Source: Apostichopus japonicus
Lineage: Eukaryota; Echinodermata; Holothuroidea; Aspidochirotida; Stichopodidae
Assembly: GCF_037975245.1 (NCBI RefSeq)
Contig: NC_092563.1
Span: 27,119,960-27,183,959 of the forward strand
Reading direction: 5' to 3'
DNA: 64,000 nucleotides
Shown here: positions 45,691 through 57,185 of the stretch, piece by piece
Layout of the letters: every line of letters starts with the position of its first letter
How positions within the stretch are numbered: the stretch's first letter is position 1
Translations under genes and position numbers: made by a program
The notes under the pieces: generated by a model
What the model was told of the DNA's origin: nothing
What the model saw: the letters and a program-made list of their open reading frames with translations, nothing else
Databases searched by the model: none

Positions 45691-46240
45691 AAGGGGGAGG
45701 CCGGGGGGGGGTGTATTGTTACGTGTTATAGGCATTGGCTCATAGCTTAAAAAACAGCATCAATGACGCAGTATCTCAATACTGGAAGTTCTAATTTCGA
45801 TTCCTAGTTTCATATCTTTGCTCTGTCTCTACAATTATCAATATCAATCATGGTACAACAAATACAGAACTTGCATTTGCAACGAAAATTCTCTGCAGGT
45901 TACACTTCATTCCTGCGAGTGTTGCCTTTAGCGCCCATTGCCTGTTTGTCGAGAGAACGGCGTTGCAAGGTTTATTAATGTCATAGAATATTTAAGAACT
46001 TGTTTTTTATGTGATATCCTTCACCTTGGGTCAGTCTCTGTTGGACTTTTTGGTCATATAGTTTATGATATATCAGGTTCCTAGACATCAATCAGCTTAT
46101 CTTCGTGATGAATTGAAAAGTATTTTTGTATACGTGAAATGTACATCTTATGTAGTAACTTCTTGTTAATTTTTCTTCACACTGGTGAATATTAATGTAC
46201 GATTTAGTGCAAAGAAATAAAACAGGAATGTGTTTTTTCA
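45691..46240 (+). mobile_element. Possible polypurine tract and 3' LTR
   Basis: A purine-rich tract, AAGGGGGAGGCCGGGGGGGG, at 45,691-45,711 is followed within six bases by TGTTACGTG, a typical start of Ty3/gypsy LTRs. An AATAAA signal lies at about 46,218. The right end and a 5-bp target duplication were not identified, and no second LTR was found, so this is only a candidate. Confidence 0.35.
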
Positions 46241-46579
46241 AGGTTAATCAAAGTTTATTGAATCAAAGCAATGAATGAAATGGCGTGAAAAGTACTGAAT
46301 TAAATTAAGAAGTCCAAAAAGTTACTATATCCCAAGTGCCCACATATAGGAGAATCCAACCTGCAGATGCAGAAAGAGTTCTGAAAATGAATGAAAACGA
46401 AAATAAAAACAGAACGTTGGATAATAGGAGACAATATATAAAGTCACATGACGAATGACTTCACATTGCTTTTAAATGCAACAAGCCCATATTACATAAC
46501 ATGTTGTAGTGGAACTTGTAAATGCATTTTCTCTCTGAAAATGACAGAAACATACAGCATTACAGGGTGAAGAACTTCG

Positions 46580-47735
46580 AAACAAAGTGAAATAGGCACA
46601 TGCACAACCAAAAACCCCCCAAAAAATAACTGCTATATGAATTCACAAACAAAAGAATACTGCCAAAATGCGTTGCAAACACTGTACGTAAATTCAGTGC
46701 ACACTTATCCATGGGGCAAAGTAGAGAACCAATGTTAACTTGTCACTGACTCGACCAACCTGTAAATTGTAATGCAGCCTACACTACAGTGACTTTATCC
46801 AGAATTAGCAGGTGGGCCTATGTATCTGGGTACACCGGATAAAATCACACAAGGGTAAAACTATACTTAGTACTAACCAGAGCCGACCAAGGCAGTACTT
46901 TTTCTTTAATATAAGCTTAGTTAATTTTCAAGTACTATTATATGTACTGGGCAAGTTGACATGAAGGTATTGCCAGTGCTGAAAACCACCAGTAACAGTT
47001 CTAGTCAGTAGTAAACTAATAATACCAGCATAGGCTTAGTATTGTGTAGTTGTACTATCACTACCCTTCTACTAAGTGCTTGAGTCCTCCAACATTCAAG
47101 GCAACGACATTGTATTCGTAAACAATGTCTTGAAAGCAAACATCATATTCATAATTCATAAAAACATGGTCCCGTAATATGAATACACTGCGCTATAGAA
47201 TACTTAAAACTACAACCCTAGGCTACACACTATGGTAATGTGCATATACAAGTACATATGCAATTAACCACGATAGGATACGTTGATGCCCGTTCACAAG
47301 TACAACCTTAAAAAAGTCACTTTAATTCAACCCAGAATGCTGGAAAAACTCTGAATTTAGCCTCAAATCATTGTTTAATTTGTTTTAAAGGATCGACCGG
47401 ACGATGGGTGGTATTTTCTTGAAAATGGAAAATGTGCAATTCGAAAGATGAAAGGATTTTACTCACGTTTCGTTTTTATTTTTCAAGCCGGGACAAAGAA
47501 ATTTCTGAATTTCATCCACATTGTGAGTCCGACATCGTCGCAAACAGATATTTAATGAATATTCAACTTCTTTTGTTCAAAGTTTTGCTTGAAGCAATTC
47601 GATTGCTGCTTTATGAATATGTATTAAAACAGCTTTTCAGATGATATCCAAGCCGCAGTGTACTAAAATATAGTGATGGGCTTAGCTCCCACAATGCATT
47701 TCACCGCTTTTGCGAAGTGTTTAACGATTGCGCAA
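46580..47735 (+). repeat. Inverted duplication, copy 1
   Basis: The minus strand of 53,945-55,040 matches this segment over about 1.1 kb with substitutions and small indels. Shared landmarks are GAATTCACA(A/C)ACAAA, the ACCGGATAAAATC region, CAGAGCCGACCAAGGCA and ATGCATTTCACCGC. The same frame, MCNSKDER(I/F)LLTFR, opens in both by homology and is not evidence of a gene. Confidence 0.9.
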
Positions 47736-48310
47736 TAACACAAGTTTCGGAGCGTGTGCAAAAATGGCTCGCAAAAACTGTTTTTGGGGCCGATTTGGCC
47801 CTATTTGGACATAAATCCGTGAAAAAGTCATAGAATGAGATAAAATTCTCGAATAAAAAATAGTAACTTTTGTCGGCCTATATGATATATCCTTGCTCTA
47901 GAAATTCCAGAGAAAAAAAACTTTGTATGAAGACACTGAAAAATTTTTAAGAGAAGAGAGAATCCCACTTACTGTTACAATATCTCTATACATGTAATGT
48001 ATTGAGATAAAAACAGAACTTCCCTTCATAGTAACGAACTATCAATGTATGAGTGAGAGTATTCACATTTTTTTTTGTGGTGGGGGGGATAACTGTTCAT
48101 TAAGAAAATAAAGAAGTAACGTTAATTATGGATGGTTGAGGGGGGGGGTGGGTTTAAGGTAAATCTCTCACATATTGGTGTTTCCTTGTTTTATCAAAGT
48201 ATTCATAGTTTTTTTCGTGATAGGACAATATTGGCAAATTTAACCAAATTGGGTTAGTTTCCAGAGATCTATAGGCATTGATTCATGCTTTAGACAAGAT
48301 TGATTTCCTA

Positions 48311-49571
48311 TTAAAGGAATTGTCTGGTGGAAGATTTTGATACATTGTCCTTGTAGTTATTATTTTTCTCTTTCTAACCATGTAAAAATTGTCCCCATTC
48401 GACGTTTTCTTCTTGTAGAAATCTGGTTTTCAAATTCACCAGTTTCTCACCAAAAGTACCGTTTGTTCGAACGCTTCAATATGGTGATTGACGTAGTGCT
48501 TGCAGATAGGCAAAACAGGCGACTTGAAGTTAGCACTCCCAATTCCGCAGCAAATTAACTCACGTGTAAGCACATTGGATTGCCTCATATATATAACGTA
48601 CATACTCGTGAACGTATATACTACGATGCTCAGTTGGTGTACTTGTATAGCATTACACATAGTACACTCACACTCAAACCACAGTTCATTAACTGTTCTT
48701 CGAAATCGCTGAAATAAAATTCACGGATCAAATTAACAGTAAAAGGAAACTTGTAAAGTATTCGTTAAACCGAAAGATGAAACTTGGCGGGATCGATGTC
48801 ATCGCAGAACTGTCCGATTGTAAACGTTAGAGTAGCCTATACACGCGAAGATTCTTCGCGCTGGAGCTGGATACCGCGATGAATAAACAACGAAGAGCCT
48901 GCGTTTAAAACTTATCTTGTGTTACACAAAGACCACGAAACCATCGATCTACTACATATATTGCGGCTTAAGGAGTTTTTTAAATCATATCTAATTTATA
49001 AGAAATTTCACCGGAAATTATTGACGAAATTGATCGAATCGTTGTCAGAGCAGAATATAGCACTGAGAAGCTTAGGCTTCGCAGAACTGTCCGATTGTCA
49101 ACGTTTGAGTACAGCCTACATGCGAGCATTTTTCGCGTTGGAGCTGGATAGCGCGATGTATAGCCTGAACAACTCAGAGTCTGCTGTTAAAATTTACCTT
49201 GTGTTACACAAAGACCACGGAACCACCGCTCAAGTACATGGCGGCTTAAGGAGTTTTTGAAAACATATCTAATTTTTAAGAAATTTCACCAGAAATTAAG
49301 GAAGAAATTTATCTGTATACAAACGCTGTTTTTGTTGTGATTACCGTATAGGTACTGTGCGGAGGGTGGGTTATGACGCAATCTGCTATGGCAGAGCTGA
49401 CGTCACGTATTGTACTGTTCAAATCATATTTGAAATGTCTATCCATAACGATTAAAAAATCGTTTCTCTGTCAAACGCAACATTAGCGTTCTCATACTTT
49501 GACAACATGTTTGGAAAATTATTTACTATTTTTTAAGGTAACTTCTTTGGGCCACCAGACAATCCTTTTAA
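48311..49571. mobile_element. TTAA-flanked non-autonomous DNA element
   Basis: TTAA occurs at both outer edges (48,311-48,314 and 49,568-49,571). The adjoining inverted ends read AGGAATTGTCTGGTGG (left) and AAGGATTGTCTGGTGG (right, complemented). TTAA duplication is a property of piggyBac and Kolobok elements; the purine-rich AGG start favours Kolobok, but this is inference. The interior has a tandem duplication of about 280 bp (about 48,797-49,075 and 49,077-49,310, marked by GCAGAACTGTCCGATTGT). The 113-codon frame at 48,919-49,260 is a product of it. Confidence 0.7.
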
Positions 49572-49759
49572 CGGACTATCAAAGTAAACGTGAGTTTCAT
49601 ATTCTTATAGTGGTTTAGTGTTTATATGTTTCATAAATATATACTCTCCATCCCCCGCACAGTCCATATCCTCCGTTTTCTTTTTAAGTTCAAGAAACAT
49701 GTGAGCATATTTTTAGACCTATTTTAATCAGGCTGACACTACCCTTTTATTACTAACTA

Positions 49760-51625
49760 AAATAAAAATATACATGAAAAACTGCCATCTTCGACCACAT
49801 GTTAGCCTAACAACCACACAAAGTCAATGGGAAATGTAGCCTAACCCTCGGTTTGTAAAAAAAACTTTGCGTAGCTTTGTTTACACACTTTCCTTGCTGC
49901 TATCGTCACGCGCATGGTTGCCGAACACCACACTTAGCCTAAGCATCTCTTTATTCGCTGAAATTGTGACACAGTTAGCTAGAACTAAAGTATCTGTGAA
50001 ATTCTGCGACCTTCGACCACATGATAGCCTAACAACCACACTAAGTCAATGGGAAATGTAGCCTTACCATCGGTTTGCACAAAAAAAAAATGTGTAGCTT
50101 TGTTTACAACTTTAAAGGAAATCGACAGTTGTTTGGAAGGTATGTGCTTTGTCTTAGAAAGGGAACGTTATATTTTACGTACACCGTTGCTGTGGCGATG
50201 GATTGAAGGTTTTAACTTCGATTACTTTTCAGTGGTATAATGGTTTCCTATTTGGTGGTAAGTGATTTTATCCACACACAAAAAAAAACATGATTTAAGG
50301 AAAGGCCACCTTCAGCGGAAGTAAACCTGTGTTTTCTATTGCAGTTGATGGGTTATTGGTTTTTCGTCATATATTCGGTAGCTTGACGTTATTTGCTAAA
50401 TGATAGCAAATTTTTTTAATTAAACTTTTAATAAAGGCCCCCTATTTGCTATACGGTCCCAGCACTAGGAAGAGGGTAATTGTGCTTACTTGATCCTGAT
50501 GAATGCTTACAACCATTTTCGGTAAACAGCATATTGAACTTTGGAAAAGAGCCCTCCTAAACCTTAAAAAAGCCCTCGAAAGTACATTAAGAGGGGTGTT
50601 TTTAACTTTTCATTTTCCAAAATAGCCCCCCAAAACCAAATCTTAATTCCTACCCTGCAGGGAGTGTTTTTCGTGTGTAAATCAAATTTCCCCATAAAAA
50701 TATAAAAAGAACGGTAAAATAACTGAACACCTTTGTCACATGCTCTATGATCACACGCACATAGCGCGTCGGTTGGACTTAACTCCCATGTTTTTTGAAT
50801 AATTTTTCAGCATCAATAAACAAGTTTAAAAGAACTTGCTGTTGTTACAGTAGTTACATTTTCACCAAAAATCTATAAGCCTAACCACCCCTACAGTATA
50901 ACAACCCATCAAACTCAAAAAGGCATTTTGGGTTGAATATTATTCTGTTCAATTAGTGTTGGCTTGGATTGAGGACTACTCCAGTAAACTGATAAGGGTT
51001 TACAGTTTACATGAGATACCCTCATAATCAGTCTGTCCATAAATTTATGAGTTGAGTTACCATAATGATGATTGATTTTGCGAAGGGTGAGGAAGGATTC
51101 GAATAAGAGTAGGGGTTAACTAATTCTATTGACAAAAAGGAAAGCAAAGTGAGAGAGACCACCTTCTACTGATCTGCTTCATTAAAATAGCATCAGGACC
51201 TGGGACAGAAATTGTTTCATGTTTATTCTTTATGGCCTTGTTGCCCTTCGTAAAGATGCAAGTTGGGCCTTGGTGCCTTACCTCATGGCCTTGGTGCCCT
51301 TTAAAATTTTGCCGCATTCAAGGCCAAAGTGGCCTTGCCCTACAAATTGTGAAATTTGAGGCCTAGATAAGTGGTGAAGGCTCCCGAAAAACAGGAGACA
51401 GCCCCCGAAAAAGGGGTGCCTTTGGCTTCCAGAGGGGGGCAGTCTCCCTAAACGGCTCCCGAAAAGTGCAGGAGACTGCCCTGGAAAATCTGGTGCCTGC
51501 TGCTTCTTGAGGGGGGAGGGGGGGCGGGTGAACTAGCACGATATACAGTATACTACTGGCACCTAACATCATGTGATCTCAATGGCATCTAAATACGAAA
51601 AGTTTGAAAAATCATAATAATAATA
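49760..51625 (+). repeat. Direct duplication, copy A
   Basis: This 1.86-kb segment is nearly the same, in the same orientation, as 57,823-59,510 plus 63,853-64,000. Differences are scattered single bases and a few small indels (for example an internal TTTTTTTAATTAAAC segment present only here). It ends with the GC-rich 'GGCTCCCGAAAA' family (51,362-51,590), also found inverted at 41,860 and at 44,840. No conserved protein is encoded. Confidence 0.95.
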
Positions 51626-51896
51626 AATAAATAAATACGTAAAAATTTGTTGCTTTTTAAACGATCCAAACAGGCAACTTTATAATTAAACTGAGCAGAT
51701 TGTTACAGTCTGATCAAAATAAAAAGAAATATTTTGAAAGCTCATCATAACCAGAATTGAATAAGTGTTACCCAACTGAATTAGTAAGATGACCCCAATC
51801 TTTACATACTATATTATTCTATAATTAAACCCAAAATATTGTCATTACCTACTTCAATTGTCTTTCTTTGTTTTGTTTTATTTGTTTTTTACTGAC

Positions 51897-51986
51897 CTGT
51901 GTTAGTTTTATTCTCAGTTTTGCCTGCTCCAGAAGGTATTTATACACATGGAAGTCGTACTTTTTCTGTTCATCCTTAGATACCTC
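51897..51986 (-). CDS. TOP1: TOP1 exon, N-terminal core helix
   Basis: This 90-bp exon has acceptor TTGCATAG, donor CAG|GTCAGT and phase 0 at both ends. It encodes 30 residues, EVSKDEQKKYDFHVYKYLLE and QAKLRIKLTQ. By position and pattern it matches the human segment that starts EMTNEEK and contains YFKAQTEARKQM. Similarity is low, so the call leans on its place between two better-supported exons, on phase and on splice sites. The exon that should follow, with the invariant FRGRG region, was not found between here and 41,272. Phase would even allow direct joining to the exon at 41,272. Confidence 0.7.
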
Positions 51987-52935
51987 CTATGCAATGGAGA
52001 AAATGAAATAACGTTCACCCATTCATTCATTTCCTACGCAATGGAGAAAATGAAATAACATTCCACCATAACTATGGGTAGGATATCTGCTTTTATGTAT
52101 CTCATAGTACTTAAACAAGGTTTCAATTTAATTTTCCAGGATTGAGCATATACAGTAGGTGAGCTGAAATTGATATCTCAGCTTGGTTACTAGGACACGG
52201 TTGGATGACGCCAATCATTGCATGAAAACGAAGGCAATGTTCTGCAGTATACAAATACAGCACATTCTGTCAGCATGTCACAATATTTGAGTAAATGCTA
52301 GAAAAGGATAAACTCTGCATGAATGATATTTAATTCAATTTAACTGATTCCTCATGAATATTAATAGGTTTAAGGTAATTCTCATGAATAGGTAACTTGA
52401 ATAGGTGACTCTCATGGAGAGAAACTAGATCCACTTGTTTATTGAGTAATCCTGTGAGAAATATCATAATTATCGATTCGAAAATTTTGTGACGTCGTGT
52501 TTGTTTCCAGGAATTGAAAGCAAATATGGCGCTTAATTAAAGGAAAAATGGTGGGGCTATGCAAATAAACCCAAACAAGGACATGTTGACTTCACACTAG
52601 GTCTTCCATGTGCACACAGATTGTTTTATAGTTATTGCAATATTAAATCAAATATAGTTACCATAGTAGTGACACATTAAATCCACATCAATTCTTTAAA
52701 ATGAAGTACAGTTAGATTGAATAAATTTCCCACCTTATAATTCCTTGACAAAGTATAATTGCCCTACCACTAAGTCAAAAGAATATTTTTCCATAGAGTT
52801 ATAGATATATATGTATAACACTAAGTCAAAAGAAGATTTTTCCATAGAGTTATACTTACAAATCCATGAGAGGATTACGCCACATTTATTCAATGCAAAG
52901 TACAGTTCTAATACTAAAACTGAAGAACGACTTAC

Positions 52936-53057
52936 TGGCCGCAAAGATTCAAAGATTTGCTTGTTGATCTCTTTGATAGCTGTATGCATGTGGTCTATCA
53001 TCCGAGTGTAGAGATCGCCCACCTCTTCGGCTTTGAGCTGGTGGACAGAATTCTCAC
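52936..53057 (-). CDS. TOP1: TOP1 exon, core N-terminal part
   Basis: This 122-bp exon has acceptor TTATATGTAG and donor CCA|GTAAGT. Its first two bases complete a Ser codon from the upstream exon; it ends in phase 0. It encodes ENSVHQLKAEEVGDLYTRMI, then DHMHTAIKEINKQIFESLRP. LKAEEV....(M)(L/I)DH.(Y/H)T corresponds to the conserved human stretch with SPKAEEVATFFAKMLDHEYT. The vertebrate Phe/Trp-rich end of this block is replaced here by IFESLRP, again pointing to a diverged copy. Confidence 0.85.
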
Positions 53058-53412
53058 CTACATATAATAAACAGACAAACAAAACTATCATCAGACACAT
53101 TCAGAATGTAGTTGCCGCAGAGGTGACATCTGTGGATGTTTACCAGTAGTACACCTTCACACTGATAATAGTTATTGTTTCTTCCAGTGCTTCAACGTAC
53201 AACAAAGCTGTCATGTCTTACTTGGTGTAATTTTACAATCCATTTTCACCTCCTCTCCACCACACCTCCTCTACCCCACCCTGCTCCTGCCCCCCCCCCC
53301 AGCAGGACACCATCCACATGCCCTTATTATTTTACAAAATTGTTATTTTATCCAACATAGATATATGTGTAGATGAAACTGAATGATTTATCCAAAGCAC
53401 ACAACTTCTTAC

Positions 53413-53626
53413 TGCCATAGGAAAACTTGATATTGGGAGGAAAGGGTTCCTCGAGGGGGGCAAGGACAGGTCCCTTGTTATTCACATTCCTCCGCTCTTT
53501 CTCTATTATTTCTTCTTTGGGTTTTTCATCTTTACCACTTGATTCCTTGTCCTCGTTCTCTTTCAATGTCCCCTTTGACCTTGCCCCATCTTCAGAGTTG
53601 TTGGCAGGAGTCCTTTTCGCACCACC
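53413..53626 (-). CDS. TOP1: TOP1 exon, charged N-terminal region and start of core
   Basis: This 214-bp exon has acceptor TTTTGTTTAG and donor GCA|GTAAGA, starts in phase 0 and ends with one base of a Ser codon. It encodes a Lys/Glu/Ser-rich stretch (GGAKRTPANNSEDGARSKG, then ENEDKESSGKDEKPKEEII), then NNKGPVLAPLEEPFPPNIKF. The KGPV(F/L)AP....(P)(F/L)P.N(V/I)KF pattern is the recognised start of the TOP1 core. The Trp-rich segment that precedes it in vertebrates (WWEEERYPEG..) is missing, ERRNVNN standing in its place. Further 5' exons, including the start codon, were not identified upstream. Confidence 0.9.
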
Positions 53627-53944
53627 CTAAACAAAAGACAGTTAGAAGACTTGTCAATAACAAAGTAGCACATAGGACTTTCCATTGCTTGACTGTGAAT
53701 TGGTCTTCCAAAGCTGACACTATATTGAGAACAAAACGCTGTTTGAAAGTACAGAAGTTATGTGGTTAAACATGACAATAGAAATAGCGATTGTAATGAT
53801 TCTACTCACATTGGCAGGTTCAGACACGGTAAGTTTTATTACTTGTGCAACTGTTTTTGGCTCACCAACTTTAAGGTTATACTTTTCAATAGGAAAGTTT
53901 TTGTCAGTCAGAAATCAGAGTGCAAATTTTGACCGTTATTGGCA

Positions 53945-55040
53945 ATCTTTAAACCCTTGGCAAGAGCGGTGAAATGCATTATGGGAGCTCCAACCATTAC
54001 TCGATTTCAGTACACTGCAGCTTTGATATCCTCTAAAAATCCATTTTAATACATTTTCATAAAGCAGCAATCGAGTTGATTGAAGAAAACTTTGAAGAAA
54101 AGAAGTTGAATAATCATGAAATATCTGTTTGCGACGATGTCGGACTCATGATGTGGATGAAATTCGAAAATTTGTTTGCCCCGGCTTGAAAAATACAAAC
54201 GAAACGTGAGTAAAAACCTTTCATCTTTCGAATTGCACATTTCCCGTTTTCAAGAAGGTACTACCTCCATTGCTCGGTCTATGGTATAAAGCAAGTTAAA
54301 CAATGATTCTGGGCTAAATTCGGAATTGTTCCAGCATTATGGGTTGAATTAAAGTTACATTTTTAAGGGTGCTCTTGATCACAGGTATCAACGTGTCCTA
54401 TCGTGGTTAAATGCATATGTACATGTGTATGCACATTACCATAGTGTGTAGCCTAGGGTTATAATTATAAGTATTCTACAGTGCAGTGCATTAATATTAC
54501 GGGACCATGTGTTTATAATGATGTTAGCTTTCAAGACATTGTTTACGAATACAATGTCATATCCTTGAAGTTAGAAGAATTAAGCAGTTCAAAGTAGGGT
54601 AGTGCAAGCACAACTACACTGCACTTGTAGGTCTATGCTGGTACTATTAGTTTACTACTGAATTCTGCCACTGGTGGTTGTCAGCACTGGCATTACCTTC
54701 ATGCCCAGTACATAATAGTACTTGAAATTAATAAGGCTTCAAAAGGTAATGCCTTGGTCGGCTCTGGTTAGTACTAAGTAGTTTTACCCTTGTGGATTTT
54801 ATCCGGTGTACCTATACATAGGCGCACCTGCTAATTCTGGATCAAGTGACTGTAGGCTACATTACAGGTTGGTCAAGTCAGTGACAAGTCAACATTGGTT
54901 CTCTACTTTGTCCAAAGGATAAGGCAAAAGATAAGTCTGCACTGAATTTTCGTACAATGTTCAATAGGCATTTTGGCAGGATTTTTTTGTGTGTGAATTC
55001 ATATTGTAGTTAACTTTTGTTCTTAGTTGTGCATGTGTAA
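53945..55040 (-). repeat. Inverted duplication, copy 2
   Basis: Minus-strand partner of 46,580-47,735. Together they enclose 6.2 kb that contains three TOP1 exons. Confidence 0.9.
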
Positions 55041-55488
55041 ATAGATATATTTACATGCTTCTTCCTCTCCTTCATCTGCTGTGTTCATTTTACTCTTTAT
55101 AAGTAGTAGTGAAACTTTGAAAAAATTACTTCCTTTGTTCTGCCTGTTTGTAGTAAACAACTTCCAAACTCCTGCCCTTTTCTTATAAACAGTGTGTCCC
55201 ATTATTAGTATGCAAATGTAGTATTGGATGGTTAACCCTGATTGGTTCTAAGTGTTGCTACTGGGACCAAGGGTCAATGAGAGGAGTTAAGTTGGTCACA
55301 TGTTTATATGCTGTGGTTAAGGAGCTCACTTCCAGGAGTCTTAGAAAAAGATGCAGTTGTCTTGTGAGCCAGTCAACAGGGCATAAGTATAATCTGGGCA
55401 TCTTGAGGTTAAGTTTGTCCACTGCGTAGATATATATAGAGTTGTTGTTAAAGGTGGGCTCGCTTGTAGATTCTGTCCTTTACACCAC

Positions 55489-55555
55489 ATAAGGGGCGGC
55501 TGCACCTCTTCAGAAAGGATTGGCAAAAAAGGAAAAAGAAATGAACAATAAAAAA
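55489..55555. repeat. Short dispersed repeat pair
   Basis: ATAAGGGGCGGCTGCACCTC followed by TTCAGAAAGGATTGGCAAAA is repeated at 56,599-56,660 in the same orientation with only two or three differences. Confidence 0.9.
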
Positions 55556-55863
55556 TAATATCAATACTACCCTCTACTGGTTCGTCGCTGTTGTCACGTA
55601 ATTTCTCAGCAATCCTGTATTTACGGCTAGTAAGCAATATACGGGTTTGGGTTACTGGAGCGGTGGCCTTGAGGAAATTCCTAAATAGTTCTTGTCTGTG
55701 GCAGTTTCAGTAGTATGCGGTAAATTATTGCACCACGTTTTCTTGGATGCTGTGTGATACAAAACTCTGTGTTTTGTTTATATGTTCAGAACTGTTCACG
55801 ACCAGTGGGCTGTTCAGTTCAGGTTACGGTTCAGTTTTGCATCAGACGTAGGCTTTGTAGTTT

Positions 55864-55898
55864 AACCAGGGAGCTGCTACTCTAGCAGCTCCCTGGTT
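55864..55898. repeat. 16-bp perfect hairpin
   Basis: AACCAGGGAGCTGCTA (55,864-55,879) and TAGCAGCTCCCTGGTT (55,883-55,898) pair fully around loop CTC. No T-run follows, and there is no other sign of a terminator or RNA gene. Confidence 0.9.
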
Positions 55899-57001
55899 TG
55901 ACTATTTTTAGGCCTACATGGTGAGCAGTTGAAGTCCGAACTGTTCGAGTACTCTGGTTTCGTAGTTGATTCACTCATTAGTAAAGCTGTACATGCTTTA
56001 TCAAATATCAAAAGTTTAGGCTATAGAAGTGCAGTAACCTAATGCTATTTTACTGTAACAAACCAGTGCATTTCAAACTTTTCCAGATGCACCAGTCTTG
56101 TACTAACTGGAGTAAAGTATTTGCAAATATTGTAACCAAAGTCGCAAGTCAATATTTTTTTACAGCTCAAGAAACTAATAGTGAATATAAGTCTGATACA
56201 CACTGACAGTGTCACAAAAATAAAAACGCAAATACAAAGTGAAAAAATTGACTAACGTGATTACAACATTGGGTATCAAACGTATGGTCAAGTCCGTCAT
56301 TTGTGAACAATTGGTATTTCATTCAATTTAGGTATGAATTATACATAGACACAGTCTTTATTTTTATATATGCATTTTCGTTATATATCAGGAGGGAAGG
56401 ACAAAGCATTTTTTTGTCATACAGTATATCATTTATCATATATAGATAAATATATATTAATTATATTTGGGCTCCTGGCCACGGGCCCTTTAGGCGATCA
56501 CAGAGCACTTGCCCTAGCTGCACCCCATCCTCGTAACCGGTGCACCGAATTAAAAATAACGAAACTTGAACGGTAAAAGGGAAGGAAAAGACATTGTCAT
56601 AAGGGGCGGCTGCACCTCTTCAGAAAGGATTGGCAAAAAACGAAAAAGAAATGAACAATAAATTAATAGTTATTTCCACTGAACTATTGTACTCCAGAAT
56701 TGAATATTATTATTAACAGACTTTATAGAGCTGCAGCACTTTGGTGCCTGTTGTTGTCACGATCGGCGTTCCAAGTTCCAAAACAGCCTTTTCAATAAAC
56801 ATTTACTAGCTACAGTTGTATCAATGAAAATTACTGGCTATATCAAAGACATTTCTGGCCTATCTTTGTATCTACAAGTATCAGAAGTTGAAAAGTGAGA
56901 CTACTCTGTACATGTACCTTGCCAATTTTAAATACATTATGTAGTATTGAATTACGTACTATTTTAACTCGTTTGTTTTTGGGGTTAAAAAGTGATATCG
57001 A

Positions 57002-57185
57002 ATGAGGTGTATCAAGTCAGCAAGAGGCCAGGGAACCAGAATGAACACTTGGGAAGGGCCGTTTCCTGCCATCTGGGAGGGGGTTGTAAAACCAAAAATT
57101 TTCTTGTACGCTCTGCACCAACTGATGGTGGCGCTCTGCTCAGATGGTCGTGCCTACAACTTTGAAAATCCTGGCTACGCCCCTG
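57002..57185. mobile_element. One-ended hAT relic
   Basis: The right edge at 57,185, complemented, reads CAGGGGCGTAGCCAGGATTT, a known type of hAT terminus. No partner end was seen on the left, so the limit at 57,002 is arbitrary. The frame across it (96 codons) is not a recognised protein. Confidence 0.4.

Larger units (their letters stand above)
17242..53626 (-). other. TOP1: DNA topoisomerase IB gene region (TOP1-like), eight exons seen
   Basis: Eight minus-strand exons, in transcription order 53,626-53,413, 53,057-52,936, 51,986-51,897, 41,272-41,129, 38,419-38,210, 35,853-35,670, 18,347-18,122 and 17,370-17,242, encode consecutive parts of a type IB topoisomerase, which relaxes nuclear DNA through a transient 3'-phosphotyrosine nick. 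Every donor is GT and every acceptor AG. Where junctions can be tested (phase 1, 0, 0, 0, 1, 2) they agree. The catalytic set Arg, Lys, Arg, His and Tyr is present. Not found are the first exons, about 110-120 core residues between 51,897 and 41,272 (including the usually invariant FRGRG region), and the final exon after 17,242. Sequence divergence from vertebrate TOP1 is considerable, so a paralogue is possible. One intron is 17.3 kb and full of transposons. Confidence 0.9.

Noticed and set aside
41273-51896. Missing TOP1 core exons in the 10.6-kb interval
   Set aside because: No frame resembling the FRGRG or the following KWKEV-type segments was found on either strand; short GC-rich matches proved to belong to the GGCTCCCGAAAA repeat family.
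46680-54240. A conserved protein suggested by the matching frames at 47,432-47,644 (+) and 54,046-54,240 (-)
   Set aside because: The frames match because the DNA is an inverted duplication. No synonymous-biased pattern is evident and neither frame has a known domain.
55341-55637. A TOP1 5' exon in the minus frame at 55,341-55,637
   Set aside because: The first residues look protein-like (SRKYRIAEKLRDNSDEPVE), but no acceptor fits, the Lys/Glu-rich character of the TOP1 N-terminus is absent and the segment adjoins a dispersed repeat.
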